A stretch of DNA of 64,000 nucleotides, taken from positions 1-64,000 of the forward strand of contig JAVTVY010017222.1 of the NCBI GenBank assembly GCA_036873755.1. Reading direction: 5' to 3'. Source of the stretch: Hanleya hanleyi (lineage: Eukaryota > Mollusca > Polyplacophora > Lepidopleurida > Hanleyidae). The notes below the pieces were generated by a model, which made no database searches, was not told where the DNA came from, and saw only the letters and a list, made by a program, of their open reading frames with translations. Numbering within the stretch: the first letter of the stretch is position 1; every line of letters starts with the position of its first letter. The translations under genes and the position numbers were made by a program. This document shows positions 1-11,340 of the stretch, piece after piece.

Positions 1-113
1 TCTGGTGATAAGTTTTATTTTTTAAAGAGAAAAAAAACACGTCTATGATCAGCGGCTTGAAAACAGTGCATCGCTTATCTCCCCTTGATTCGGAGCTTTT
101 CCACCAGAGGCTA

Positions 114-121
114 TGACGTCA
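114..121. promoter_or_regulatory. CRE/ATF palindrome upstream of possible first exon
   Basis: TGACGTCA lies 23 bp before the ATG of the short exon-like ORF at 144. A CRE close to an AAAATGGCGGC start is common in animal CpG-type promoters. Inference from motif and spacing only. Confidence 0.35.
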
Positions 122-143
122 TAGTTGAGCCACACTAAAAAAA

Positions 144-247
144 ATGGCGGCTAACATGAATGTAGACAGCGACAGCGATGCGGAGGAATTTTCTTACACT
201 TCTTCCTCTTCTTCTGAAGAGGAATTAAGAAGAATTCACGGCAATGG
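144..247 (+). CDS. possible first coding exon, acidic serine-rich N-terminus
   Basis: An ATG in good Kozak context (AAAATGGCG) opens a 35-codon ORF that begins MAANMNVDSDSD and continues with a serine run and a glutamate run before a stop at 249-251. A GTTAGT donor-like sequence sits at the end (after GGCAATG), so the frame could continue in a downstream exon. Upstream lies a CRE palindrome. I do not recognise the protein; an acidic Ser/Glu-rich N-terminus is typical of many nuclear proteins. The next exon cannot be identified by eye. It could also be a chance ORF. Confidence 0.3.
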
Positions 248-255
248 TTAGTGCA

Positions 256-1440
256 GGGGTGCCCCTGCCTTACCAACACGAACCTATTGTGAACAAAGAA
301 CCAGCAGACAACGATAGGATCAGCGACACTGCAGGGGCCGTGAGCGACAGTCATACCGAGAGAATCGGAAATACAGATTGGTCAATTCCGACTTTTTCTT
401 TTATCCCCCGTAGCGAATGATGACCAACCTGTTAGTGCGTTTCAGTGAACGTGAATGACACAAGCAAGGGCTTCGTGAGCAATAGCCTAGCTTATCTATG
501 TGAGCTATTTCCATACAATGCAATGCAGCTACATCATGTTGTGCAGACTGTGCTGGTCCCATTGCTACGTCACGTATCGCAGCGCCCCCAGAGGGAGGTA
601 ATCATGTACGGATCGAAATTTCGTAAATTTCAAATGTTTTAAAACTGAAATGAAATTAATATACACATAATTTCTTCAATCTTACTGCAAATATCAAGTG
701 ATTTAGACGAACCTTTGCATTTCACCTTTAAGCTCTGGCCATGTCACTAACGCAGATATTTTCTACTTCTTATGGAGCTAAACAAAGTTCACCTTGTGAA
801 TGTGAATGAATATATTTCTTGTGCCCCTCATGCCCATTGAAAAGTAAAATCTGCATTCAATACAGATATATGTTTTTTCACTTTACTGTATCGTTTTTTG
901 TTTTTGTTTTTTCTCTTCTTTCTCTGCTTTGTTTTTGTTTAGTTTTGTGTTGTGCGCGTTTTTTTTGATTGTTGTAAATATTATGGGGGCGGGGGGGGGG
1001 GGCATGGCCTCCGCCCCCACCCCCTGTTCCGCCGTCACTGCTATATGAAAGCTGCTGTTAACTATGACCACTTTTTCGAAGATCGCTGAATAACACAACC
1101 AGGGGAGATTTACACGCCGCTCGATATAAAGACCGCTGCCAACTCTGACTATTCTATTTAGAAACCGCTCAATAACAACACCGCTGGCAACTGAGGATAA
1201 GTATTTCAGAACACGGCTAAATAAGAATCCCGCTTCAAAGTCAGACTAAAGATTCTAGAAAACCATTCTGCTCAATTAAAAGAATGCAGGAAACCGAAGG
1301 AACATTTTATTAAGTCGATTTTTAAGAAGGCCCTTTGTTAACTGAGACAAAAGATTTTATGACTTCAGGTGCACGATGCAGTTTTCAGTCAGTCACACCA
1401 TTACACCATTTCCAATAACAGCAATAACCTAGACAGTTCT
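256..1440. other. no gene seen; low-complexity DNA
   Basis: AT-rich sequence with a T/TC-rich tract (890-975) followed by a G run (about 986-1001). The G-run segment and the text after it (CCCCCTGTTCCGCCGTC) resemble 53,030-53,062, suggesting related repeat ends. No coding signal. Confidence 0.4.
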
Positions 1441-1526
1441 CGTGCTCGCTTACATGAAACATCGACCAGGGATAGGCATAGACACTGATCTCCTGTGATC
1501 CATTACATGAAGCAGGGGCGTCGTTA

Positions 1527-1557
1527 GGGGGGGGTCGTCAGGTGCGAACGACCCCCC
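1527..1557. repeat. G-run/C-run hairpin beside an A-rich tract
   Basis: A run of G followed 12-15 bases later by a run of C can fold as a short hairpin; it is followed by an A/AG-rich tract to about 1670. This combination is a common transposon-end or SINE-tail appearance. No coding content; ORFs read through the tract are low-complexity artefacts. Confidence 0.35.
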
Positions 1558-1769
1558 CTTGGACGCGCCAAAAAAAAAACAGAAGAAAAAGAAAGAAAAA
1601 AAAACAAAACAAAAACAGAGAAAACAAAAACAAAACAAAAAAGCAAAAGGGAAAAGAAAGGAATAAAAAATGTCCGTCTCCAGGCTCGTAAGCATGCTTC
1701 GTTCCAGTAGTGACGCGTTAGTTCGCCCAACAATGGGTTTACCACGACTTTCCGTTTTATGGTCATAAA

Positions 1770-2601
1770 GTGGATTATAATAATAATAATATAATAATAA
1801 TATATCTTTATTGCAGACACAGGGTCCATATAAGGAGAACAAAAAAATTACAACAAAAAGAATGTGGTGTGCATGTGTAAATGGGACTACAGAAGACAGC
1901 AGTGAGATCATTCCATATTCAGTCAAACAAACAGTAAATCATTCCACCTAAGCACAATCGATGATGCACTAAGGCCAACGACAATAAAACAATTGACTAG
2001 TCGATTCATACTGCTAATCACTCTCCCTCGAAAACCATATACAAACTTTCTTAATAGTTCGGGGAATAACATTACCCCATTCATCACAAAGGTTTGCGAG
2101 GCACTATGACGACTTGTCAGACCCAAAAGCCATCGGAGGGCGTTATTGTAGCATACTTGGAGTTTGCGTAATGACGACTTTGCAAATCTAGACCAAAGTG
2201 AAGCGCAATACAAGTTACAACAATATGACTTGAACAGCAAACACTTAATATCAGAAGAGCAGATAAAAAACTTCCGCAACAACATGTTTGCACGTACACA
2301 GAGAGCGCGATATTGCCTCTTGATGTCAGGATCATCACTCAAATGATCACAAATGATATGGCCAAGATAGGTATAGGATGAAACATATTTCAACTTATCA
2401 CCACACAAAGAGAGATCAGGTAAGCTATCAAACTTAACCCTTCTAGACTGAAAAACCATACAAACAGATTTACAAGTATTATATATAATGTCATGATCTG
2501 TAGCATATGTCTGGCATAAATGTAACAGTTTTTGCATAGCCATCATGGATGGAGCCATTAGGCTCATATCATCAGCATAGCTAATATGGTTCAAGGATAC
2601 C
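1770..2601 (-). mobile_element. LINE 3' half: reverse transcriptase C-terminal part
   Basis: The minus strand reads NHISYADDMSLMAPS at its upstream edge, i.e. the YADD catalytic box of a non-LTR reverse transcriptase, followed by thumb-like sequence with YLGH and a long C-terminal region ending at 1923. Further downstream is a 3' tail with AATAAAGATATA and a TTA/TAA microsatellite near 1780-1800, as expected for a LINE 3' end. The coding sequence is cut exactly where the giant palindrome starts (2602), a few residues before YADD. The missing RT upstream part is not found beyond the other end of the palindrome (11,352 on). Dead copy. Different family from the LINE at 23.5-26.3 kb. Confidence 0.8.
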
Positions 2602-2609
2602 CCTGTGGG

Positions 2610-3130
2610 GGGCCTAATCGTGTATTTGCGCCTAATCGTGTCAGCGCCAAATCGTGTAACAAAATTGCGCCTAATAACGTGTTGCGCCTAATCGTGTAGG
2701 AAATTTGCGGTTAATGGTGGAACTGCGCCTAATCGTGTACGAAATTTGCGCTTAATTGTGGAACTGCGCCTAATCGTGTACGGAATTTGCGCCTATTTGT
2801 GTAAATGCGCCTAATCGTGTAAGGAGGCTGCGTCTAATCATGTAACTGCTCCTAATCATTTGAACGATCTTGCGCCTAATTTTGCGTTGCGCCTAATCGT
2901 GTAGAAAAATTGCTCCTAATTGTGGAACTGCGCCTAATCGTGTAGGAGATTTGCTCCTAATTGTGGAAATGCGCCTATTCGTGTGAGAAATATGCTCCTA
3001 ATTGTGGAACTGCGCCTAATCGTGGAAATCATTTTGCGCCTAATTATGCGTTGCGCCTAATCGTGTAGAAAATTTGCGTCTAATTGTGGAAATACGCCTA
3101 ATTGTGTATAGAGGCTGCGCCTAAACGTGC
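2610..3130 (+). repeat. minisatellite GCGCCTAATCGTGTA (left arm)
   Basis: About 17 degenerate copies of a ~30-bp unit alternating GCGCCTAATCGTGTA and GCKCCTAATTGTGGA with short AT spacers. The same array in reverse complement forms the other outer arm. Confidence 0.9.
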
Positions 3131-3146
3131 ACAACGTGAAGACATA

Positions 3147-3160
3147 AGTAGTATGTAAAG
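3147..3160 (+). other. Polinton-type terminus AGTAGTATGTAAAG
   Basis: This 14-mer matches the outermost bases of the 13.4-kb Polinton (AGTAGTGTATAAAG at its right end, read inward) at 12 of 14 positions. It is followed by the homologous kind of terminal repeat (ETS-like TTCCGG and GTCACGTGA motifs). The partner is at 10,793-10,806 in inverse orientation. Confidence 0.6.
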
Positions 3161-3794
3161 GACGGATAAAGTCAACTTGACCTTTCGTCATTTTTGGGGA
3201 GGTCACGTGGAGATCACGTGATCAAGAGATCAAGGTCACTATAGTTCCGGAACTTCCGGTCACGTGACCTTTGGGGCATATATTCCTCCGCGGTGATGCG
3301 GTCTGGCGGTGATGCGGTCGCGGGGAAAAAGCATCGGCGGACAGAATGTAGTCCCAAATACGTGGGAGAAGGGGAAATTCTCCGGCAATATTCGCCAATC
3401 TTCGAGACATTTTGGGGGCGAGAGGAGCTCCTAGTCAACCGATTGGGTCGAGTGAGGTGTCAAAGTGGAGCGCTCGTCCAGGGCGATCAAGTCATGGGTG
3501 GGTGCCTGCGAATTGATGATTTGCCCCAAGAATATGAGAAGCGGAACACGGACTTTATCCCTAAAATAGGGGAAAACTCGTATCAACAAGGTCCAAAAGG
3601 GCTAATATCAATCTCCGGTTTATCGGGCCTGCCTATCAAGTCATGGGTGGGTGTATGTAAAAAGAGGACTTGTCTCCGAAAATATAAAATGCGGAACACG
3701 GACTTTACCTCAACAATAGGAGAACGATTCGAACATTTGCAAAATGACTGTATGGAGTATGGGGGTGGTCATTGTTTGTGGATTTTACTGTAGG

Positions 3795-4400
3795 TTGTGG
3801 GGTCTTGTTTTCTTCGTCTCACCACGTAAAACACGATGGGAATGGTCCCGGAGCTAAGCGGTGAAATTTTTCGAAAAATCCCGGTACCGGGTAGGTCTGT
3901 ATTTTGGCCCATACTTGCTCAGTGGATAGGTCTATACTAGAAAATTTACTCCTGGACATTGCGATATGGGTTGTGGGATCTTGTTTTTCACGTCTCACCA
4001 CGTAGAACACGATGGGCGGGGTCCCGAAGCTAAGCGGTGAAATTTTTCGAAAAGTTCACCGAGGTCTGGATAGGCCCATAGGCCTACTAGCTCAGTGGAT
4101 AGGCCAATACTGGGCAATTCACACATGTTCATTGCGATACGGGTTGTGGGATCTTGTTTTTCACGTCTAACCACGTAGAACACGATGGGAGGGGTCTCGA
4201 AGTTAAGCGGTGAATTTTTTTTTGAAAGGTCCAGGCACCGGGTAGGTCTGTATATTGGCCCATACTGGCTCAGTGGATAGGTCCATACTGGGAAATATAC
4301 TCCTGGACATTGCGATATAGGTTGTGGGATCTTATTTTTCACGTCTCACCACGTAGAACACGATGGGCGATGGGGGTCCCGAAGCTAAGCGGTGAAATCT
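3795..4400 (+). repeat. ~175-bp subterminal tandem repeat (left arm)
   Basis: Three and a half copies of a unit containing CACGTCTCACCACGTAGAAC, ACGATGGGCGGGGTCC and CTAAGCGGTGAAATTTTTCG, starting near 3795, 3968, 4145 and 4322. Reverse-complement copies occupy 9560-10,160, and diverged copies lie at 60,260-60,480. ORFs across it are shadows of the repeat. Confidence 0.8.
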
Positions 4401-5040
4401 TTTGAAAAAGATACTGCGCGCATGCGTAGTGGGCAAATAGTGCTGGGTGGGAGTTTGGGGTGTAGGTGAGCCCCTAGTGGTCCGATGGTGTCGTGTGAGG
4501 TCTTAGTTTCAAGCTCTCGTGGAGGAGCATCCGACTGGACTAATTTATCGTCCGTTTTCATTATTCTGCGAATGCGCAGTCTCGTAGTAGTATAGAAAGC
4601 AGACATTCTGGGGGTGCGTGAGGTGTGTTTGGGGTAGAGATGGACCACTATTGGTCCAAATGAGTCGTGGGAGGTGTCAAAGTAAAGCTTTTGTAGGGTA
4701 GAGTTAGAATGTCGTGTTTTTTTCATTGCAAATTGCGTCAATCTGCACATGCGCAGTTGGGTGTAGTAAGTAAAGTGGTCATTTTGGGGGTGCGTGGGGT
4801 TGTGTTTGGGGTAGAGAGGGACCATGCTTGGTACGAATGCGTCGTGTGGGGTGTCATTTTGTGGCTGTTGGTATGTAGACCACCATTTGAGGCATGTCCA
4901 CGTGATCTGTGACGTCATTGGTGTCGTCATCAGTAGACGTATTAGCGCAAGCGGACATTTTGGGGTGTGTAGGAAAGCGTTTGGGGTAGAGATGGACCAT
5001 CCGTGGTCCGAATGGGTCATGTGAGGAGTATCAACGCATG
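4400..5040 (+). repeat. GCATGCGC-containing subterminal units (left arm)
   Basis: Successive 160-180-bp units each carry a GCATGCGC/GCGCATGCG-type palindrome (near 4413, 4571 and 4748), followed by TTTGGGGTGTAGGTGAGCCC-like and GGTAGAGATGGACC-like text. The same layout occurs at 58,300-58,760, in the right arm at 8890-9530, and in the Polinton terminal repeats. Confidence 0.7.
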
Positions 5041-5222
5041 CTGAACGCTTCAACGTCCTGGTGAATTAGCCCTGAAGCTCTGATTTTCAAGATAGTCCAT
5101 GAAATTGACAATAATTCATCGAAATGCGGTGACGCCCGTCAGCGCCTGTCGTTACGCCTTAACGCCCATGATGTAGACCGGTGAGAGAAAAACAGCAACA
5201 ACAATGATGACAGATCAATCAT

Positions 5223-5228
5223 TTTATT
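5223..5228 (-). terminator. poly(A) signal of left zinc-finger pseudogene
   Basis: AATAAA on the minus strand, about 310 bp beyond the stop-equivalent of the pseudogene at 5539, followed by GTTGTTGCTG-rich DNA. The right-arm twin is at 8153. Confidence 0.5.
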
Positions 5229-5538
5229 ATCGCCTCCAGTATATCATACTCAAGCTGGGGGAACTGCGTTGGGTATGTTTATAATACAAGTAGCCTCAAG
5301 TAATCAGAGGTCACCATTTGGCGCTGAATCTGTCATATTCTTTCTTTCGTTAGATGTATTCTCGGCTGCTCTTGTCCAATCAGAAGTCGCCATTTCAGAA
5401 AGTTCCATCTTCGGCCATGTTCGCTCTGATCCGTTTGTTCTAATCGTCGTCGGGCAGGCCAGGATACCGTTGAGGCAACATATCCTCAAATAGTTGTTTG
5501 CGCATTCTGAGTATCTATCAGTGCATGGGTGAATACAT

Positions 5539-6100
5539 TCATCGGATGGGGTGGTCGGTCAGCTTGGTAACGAAAAACGTGACATCGATCAGCCTCTCTA
5601 CGACCCATTGGGTGTTGGCGCGTTGTTGTTGGGCCCATTCCGACACATCCAATTGGTCCACTTGATGTGGCACGGTCTCTAGCGATGCCCTATCCGTGAC
5701 GGTAGGTCAAATACCCGGATGTTACTGCTCGAGTGAAATTATCGGACTTGGTCTGTCTCATTATGCTGCAGTACACAACCAAACGCCAGATTCAACTTGA
5801 AGGCCGTCGTTTGATCGTTGAAGTAGGCTTCCGCATACTTGAAGAGCCGAGACAGGTCCTCCAATCGGAAATTGTAGATGTCTGGTAGCGGGCGATGACG
5901 GTGGAAACATCGACGGATCATGAACCAATGGTCCCTGTAAATGTCACTTAATGGATGGGCGTCCGGTAAGAGATCACTGGGGGCATCCACTGGATCTTCC
6001 TGGAAATGCTCGATGTCGTCAGGCGTATGTGGAACAGTATCACCAGTGTCCTGCTGGATATCTATACCCTCCTCGACTGTTGACACAAGCAAACTGGACA
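5539..6100 (-). pseudogene. Polinton zinc-finger protein, C-terminal domain copy (left arm)
   Basis: Reading minus from 6100, the sequence runs through DIEHFQEDPVDAPSD, HPLSDIYRDHWFMIRRCFH, DIYNFRLEDLSRLFKYAEA and FNDQTTAFKLNLAFG, then meets a stop near 5739. Homology to the right-arm copy continues in another frame to a stop at 5539. The same domain forms residues 255-382 of the zinc-finger protein of the 13.4-kb Polinton. The finger half is absent here because the central minisatellite begins at about 6104. The domain looks conserved across three copies in this window, but I know no biochemical function for it. Confidence 0.75.
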
Positions 6101-6103
6101 TGG

Positions 6104-6822
6104 GTATTGTATAATACAGGACAAATATTGTACAATACAGGACAGATGTGATATAATGCATGAGAGATATGATATAATAGAGAACAAATATTGTATAATA
6201 CAGCACAGATTTCGTATAATGCAGGACAGATATGGTTAATACAGGGAAGATATGGTATAATGCATGACCGATATGGTATAATAGAGGACAAATATTGTAT
6301 AATACAGAACATATATTGTATAGTACAGGATATATATGGTACAATACAGGACATATATTATAATACAGCACAGATAAGGTATAACACAGAACATATTTGG
6401 TATAATACAGGACAGATATTCTATAATACAGGTCAGATATTGTATAATACAGCACATATATGGTATAATACAGGACAGATATTGTATAATACTGGACAGA
6501 TGTGGTATAATACAGGACAGAAGGTATAATACAGCACAGATTTGGTATAATACTGGACAGATATTGTATAATACAGGACAGATATTGTATAATATATCAC
6601 AGATATATTATAATACAACATAGATATGGTATAATACAGGACATATTTTGTATAATACAGGACAAATATTGTATAGTTCAGGACAGATATTGAATAATAC
6701 AGGACAGATATTGTATAATACTGGCCAGATATGGTATAATACATGACATATATTGTATAATATAGCAAAGATATGGTATAATACAGGAGAGCTATTTTAT
6801 AATAGAGGGCAAATATGCTAGA
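6104..6822 (+). repeat. ~20-bp minisatellite TATGGTATAATACAGGACAGA at the palindrome centre
   Basis: Roughly 34 degenerate copies of a 20-21-bp unit. It is open in several frames, producing Tyr/Ile/Leu-rich pseudo-ORFs on both strands. It separates the two palindrome arms. Confidence 0.9.
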
Positions 6823-6906
6823 CATGTCACAAGAGCGCACCCGAGTGTACAGGGCAGCTGATTGTTGCGAAGAACAACGTAGGGAAGTTCTTGCGGGCTG
6901 CGTGCT

Positions 6907-6914
6907 TATAAAAG
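6907..6914 (+). promoter_or_regulatory. TATA box of right-arm zinc-finger gene
   Basis: TATAAAAG lies 53 bp before the ATG at 6960 and about 30 bp before TCAGCATTTTC, an initiator-like sequence. The same TATA/CATT arrangement precedes genes in the 13.4-kb Polinton. Confidence 0.5.
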
Positions 6915-6959
6915 AGGCGGTAGGTGGGAATGTTCAGCATTTTCTGATACGCAGCCGAA

Positions 6960-7838
6960 ATGTTCTCTTGTTTGACCTGCCTGAAGCCATTTAGTGGCCC
7001 CGAAGATTTGCGACGGCACGATCATTTAATAGGGAAGATGCTTTACGGCGCCACGAACGCTCACTCTACGAAGGCGCGAGGGAACAACGTAATGAATGTG
7101 GTCAACTCTTCAAACGGGTCAATCAGTTAAGACGGCATCAGCGTTTGATTCATTGTCCATCACCACGGCATGGGCGACCGAAGAGGAGCCCAGGAAGGTC
7201 ACTCCCACTGAAGAGGATCCCAGGGAGATGAAACGTATGCAGACACCACCCACCCAACACTTGCCGCGTACCGAGCCCATGCCCAGTTTGCTTTTGCCTA
7301 TAGTGGAAGCGGGCCTAGATATCAAGCCGGACACCGGTGACTGACGACTGACGACTTCGAGCATTTCCAGGAAGATCCCGTGGATGCCCCCAGTGAACAC
7401 TTACCGGACGCCCATCCATTAAGTGACATCTACAGGGACCATTGGTTTATGATCCGACGATGTTTCCACCGTCATCGCCTGCTACTAGACATCTACAATT
7501 TCCGATTAGAGTCCCTGTGTCGGCTCTTCAAATACGTGGAAGCCATCTTCAACGATCAAACTACGGCCTTGAAGTTGAATCTAGCGTTTGGTTATGTGCT
7601 GCAGCATAATGAGGCAGACCAAGTCCGATACTTTTACCCGAACAGTAACATCCGGCTATTTGACCAACCGTTTACCATCACGGATAGGGCGTCGCTAGAG
7701 CCCGTGCGGGATCAAGTGGACCAATTGGATGTGTTGGAATGGGCCCAACAACAAAGCCCCAACACCCAACGGGTCGTAGAGAGGGTGACCAATGTCACGT
7801 TTTTCGTTACCAAAGTGACCGACCACCCCATCGGATGA
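6960..7838 (+). pseudogene. Polinton C2H2 zinc-finger protein, decayed copy
   Basis: The ATG at 6960 opens MFSCLTCLKPFSGPEDLRRH, a C2H2 finger homologous to finger 1 of the Polinton protein at 27,624-28,826. After a frame change the sequence matches the second half of finger 2 (LRRHERS) and a third finger (ECGQLFKRVNQLRRHQRLIH) whose first cysteine is lost. A proline/glutamate-rich linker with stops near 7341-7350 follows, then the intact C-terminal domain in frame 7380-7838, ending in TNVTFFVTKVTDHPIG. That ending is probably the natural C-terminus, absent from the 13.4-kb Polinton copy. A poly(A) signal lies at 8153. Only one three-finger set is present, versus two in the Polinton. Confidence 0.75.
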
Positions 7839-8152
7839 ATGTATTCACCCATGCACTGATAGATACTCAGAATGCGCAAACAACTATTTGAGGATATGTT
7901 GCCTCAACGATATCCTGGCCTGCCCGACGACGGTTAGAACAAACGGATCAGAGCGAACATGGCCGAAGATGGAACTTTCTAAAATGGGGACTTCTGGTTG
8001 GACAAGAGCAACCGAGAATTCATCTAACGGGCATGAACGAATATGACAGATGCAGCGCCAAATGGCGGCCTCTGATTGGACAAGAGGCAGCTTGTATTGT
8101 AAACGTACCCAACACAGCTCACCCAGTTTGGGTTTGATGTACTGGAGGGGAT

Positions 8153-8158
8153 AATAAA
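8153..8158 (+). terminator. poly(A) signal with GTTGTT-rich downstream element
   Basis: AATAAA followed after about 20 bp by repeated GTT. The same AATAAA-GATTG-CCTGT-(GTT)n arrangement occurs at 29,254 in the 13.4-kb Polinton, so it looks like a family 3'-end module. Confidence 0.6.
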
Positions 8159-8222
8159 ATGATTGGCCTGTCATCCTTGTTGTTGTTGTTGTTCTCTCAC
8201 CGGTCTACATCATGGGCGTTAA

Positions 8223-8812
8223 CCCTACCTGGCATAGGGGGGGGGGGGTCGAATCTCCGCCCTGCCAAACTTTCTGCGCTATCTCCGGAACGACAAGAAA
8301 TAGAGAGCTGAAACTTCGTGACTTTATATTTTATCATATTAGGGTCATTTTGAGCCTATTTGCATGACCCCCGAGGGAAGGATCATGGGTAAATTCAAGA
8401 TGGCGTCCATGTGGGGTCCCAGAAAGATGATGTTTTGTCATATTTCTTCAAAATTTCTGCTTTTTTGCGATGAAAAGTGGGCAAAGACTATTTTATTTCA
8501 CATCACATAAATATTTACTAATTTATCAAGCTGTTTTTGCGGAGAAATTACATAAATAAAAAATTCGGAAAAATCTGACCGAAAAAATCGATCAAAAAAT
8601 GTCGTTTTTGAAAATGACGTCACTGTGACGTCATCAAAGCGGTCATCTTGGATTTGTTTACATTTTCTGTTGGAGTTTGACTCAAGGGTATAGTGTGGTA
8701 AGTTTTAGCTCTCTAGCTCAAGGGTAAGACAAATAAATTGGGGGTCCATTTCGGTTCCCCACCCCAGGCCACGACAGGTCCCAAAAAGCCCAAGTCAGAT
8801 AGGATTGAGGGG
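8223..8812. mobile_element. ~590-bp unpaired insertion in right arm
   Basis: This block has no counterpart in the left arm, where homology passes directly from the GACCGGTGAG side to the CGAAATGCGGTGACG side. It holds a G run, several A-rich stretches and a pair of CRE-like motifs (TGACGTCACTGTGACGTCAT). No ORF of note. Likely a later non-autonomous insertion; ends are not sharply defined. Confidence 0.5.
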
Positions 8813-9559
8813 GTGACACCGCATTTCGATGAATTAGTGTCAATTTCATGGACTATCTAGAAACTCAGAGCTTCAGGGCTAATTCACCAGGGCGTTGAAG
8901 CGTTAAGGTTGACGTTGGCAGGCATACAAGGTGACGCCTCACACGACGCATTCGGACCAGGGTTGTCCATCTCTACCCCAAACGCTTTCATACACACCCC
9001 AAAATGCCCGCTTTCACTAATACTTCTACTGATGACGTCACCAATGATGTCCCAGATGACGTGGACACGCCTCAAGTCGGGGTCTACACCCCGAGAGCTA
9101 CAAAATGACACCCCACACGACGCATTCGGACCAAGGATGGTCCCTCTCTACCCAAAACACACCTCCACGTACCCCCAAAATGACCACTTTACTAACTACA
9201 CCCAAATGCGCATGCGCAGATTGACGCGACTTGCAATAAAAAGCACGCCATTCTGACTCCACCTCACAAAAGCTTCACTTTGACACATCCCACGACTCAT
9301 TTGGACCAATAGTGGTCCATTTCTACCCCAAACACACCGCCACGCACCCCAAGAATGTCTGTTTTCTATACTACGACCAGATTGTACATGCGCAGAATAA
9401 AGAAAACGGACGATACATTAGTCCAGTCGGATGCTCCTCTACGAGGGCTTCAAAATAAGACCTCATACGACACCATCGGACCATTAGGGGCTCACCTAGA
9501 CCCCAAAACGTCCATCCAACACTATTTACCCACTACACAAACGCGCAGTGACGTTTTTA

Positions 9560-10160
9560 AACAAATTTCACCGCTTAGCTTCGGGACCCCGCCCATCGTG
9601 TTATACTTGACGAGACGGGAAAAACAAGATCACACAACCCATATCGCAATGTCCAGGAGTAAATTTCCCAGTATGGACCTATCCACTGAGCTAGTATGGG
9701 CCAATATACAGACCTACCCGTTACCTGGACTTTTCAAAAAAAAATTACCGCTCATTTTCGAGACCCCTCCCATCGTGTTCTACGTGGTGGGACGTGAAAA
9801 ACAAGATCCCACAACCCATATCGCAATGAACATATGCGAATTGCCCAGTATGGACCTATATACTGAGCGAGTGGGCCTATGGGCCTATCCAGACCTCCGT
9901 GAACCTTTAGAAAAATTTCACCGCTTAGCTTCGGGACCCCGCCCATCGTGTTCTACGTGGTGAGACGTGAAAAACAAGATCCCACAACCCATATCGCAAT
10001 GTCCAGGAGTAAATTTTCTAGTATAGACCTATCCACTGAGCCAAAATATGGGCCAAAATATAGACCTACTCGGTACCGGGATTTTTCGAAAAATTTCACC
10101 GCTTAGCTCCGGGACCATTTCCATCGTGTTTTACGTGGTGAGACAAAGAAAACAAGACCC
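9560..10160 (-). repeat. ~175-bp subterminal tandem repeat (right arm)
   Basis: Reverse-complement counterpart of the array at 3795-4400, with copies starting with the CGGGACCCCGCCCATCGTG core. Confidence 0.8.
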
Positions 10161-10792
10161 CACAACCCACAGTAAAATCCACAAACAATGACCACCCCCA
10201 TACTCCATACAGTCATTTTGCTCTATAGATGCAAATGTTCGAATCGTTCTCCTATTGTTGAGGTAAAGTCCGTGTTCCGCATTTTATATTTTCGGAGACA
10301 AGTCCTCTTTTTACATACACCCACCCATGACTTGATAGGCAGGCCCGATAAACCGGAGATTGATTAGCCCTTTTGGATCTTGTTGATACGAGTTTTCCCC
10401 TATTTTAGGGATGAAGTCCGTGTTCCGCTTCTCATATTCTTGGGGCAAATCATCAATTCGCAGGCACCCACCCATGACTTGATCGCCCTGGACGAGCGCT
10501 CCACTTTGACACCTCACTCGACCCAATCGGTTGACTAGGAGCTCCTCTCGCCCCCAAAATGTCCCGAAGATTGGCGAATATTGCCGGAGAATTTCCCCTT
10601 CTACCACGTATTTGGGACTACATTCTGTCCGCCGATGCTTTTTCCCCGCGACCGCATCACCGCGGAGGAATATATGCCCCAAAGGTCACGTGACCGGAAG
10701 TTCCGGAACTATAGTGACCTTGACCTCTTGATCACGTGATCTCCACGTGACCTCCCCAAAAATGACGAAAGGTCAAGTTGACTTTATCCGTC

Positions 10793-10806
10793 CTTTACAT
10801 ACTACT
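10793..10806 (-). other. Polinton-type terminus, right arm
   Basis: Reverse complement reads AGTAGTATGTAAAG, identical to 3147-3160. The twelve bases outside it (TATGTCTTCACG) are the exact complement of those outside the left terminus, so the palindrome continues past the terminus instead of showing a direct target duplication. Confidence 0.6.
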
Positions 10807-10814
10807 TATGTCTT

Positions 10815-11340
10815 CACGTTGTGCACGTTTAGGCGCAGCCTCTATACACAATTAGGCGCATTTCCACAGCTAGACGCAAATTTTCTACACGATTAGGCGC
10901 AACGCATAATTAGGCGCAAAATGATTTCCACGATTAGGCGCAGTTCCACAATTAGGAGCATATTTCTCACACGAATAGGCGCATTTCCACAATTAGGAGC
11001 AAATCTCCTACACGATTAGGCGCAGTTCCACAATTAGGAGCAATTTTTCTACACGATTAGGCGCAACGCAAAATTAGGCGCAAGATCGTTCAAATGAATA
11101 GGAGCAGTTATATGATTAGACGCAGCCTCCTTACACGATTAGGCGTATTTACACAAATAGGCGCAAATTCCGTACACGATTAGGCGCAGTTCCACAATTA
11201 AGCGCAAATTTCGTACACGATTAGGCGCAGTTCCACCATTAACCGCAAATTTCCTACACGATTAGGCGCAACACGTTATTAGGCGCAATTTTGTTACACG
11301 ATTTGGCGCTGACACGATTAGGCGCAAATACACGATTAGG
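10815..11340 (-). repeat. minisatellite TACACGATTAGGCGC (right arm)
   Basis: Reverse complement of the array at 2610-3130, unit for unit with point differences. Confidence 0.9.

Noticed and set aside
1450..1926. 158-codon minus ORF with a Phe/Cys-rich run
   Set aside because: It translates an A/AAAC-rich tract and LINE 3' tail; composition is low-complexity.
3293..3793. 166-codon ORF in the left palindrome arm (and its mirror at 10,311-10,682)
   Set aside because: It lies in terminal-repeat DNA, is mirrored in both arms, and shows no protein motif; frame retention follows from arm similarity.
4385..5053. 222-codon His/Pro/Thr-rich minus ORF
   Set aside because: It spans subterminal repeat units; the translated repeats have no conserved frame in other copies.
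6040..6840. Tyr/Ile-rich ORFs on both strands (up to 238 codons)
   Set aside because: They read across a 20-bp minisatellite and are mirrored on both strands.
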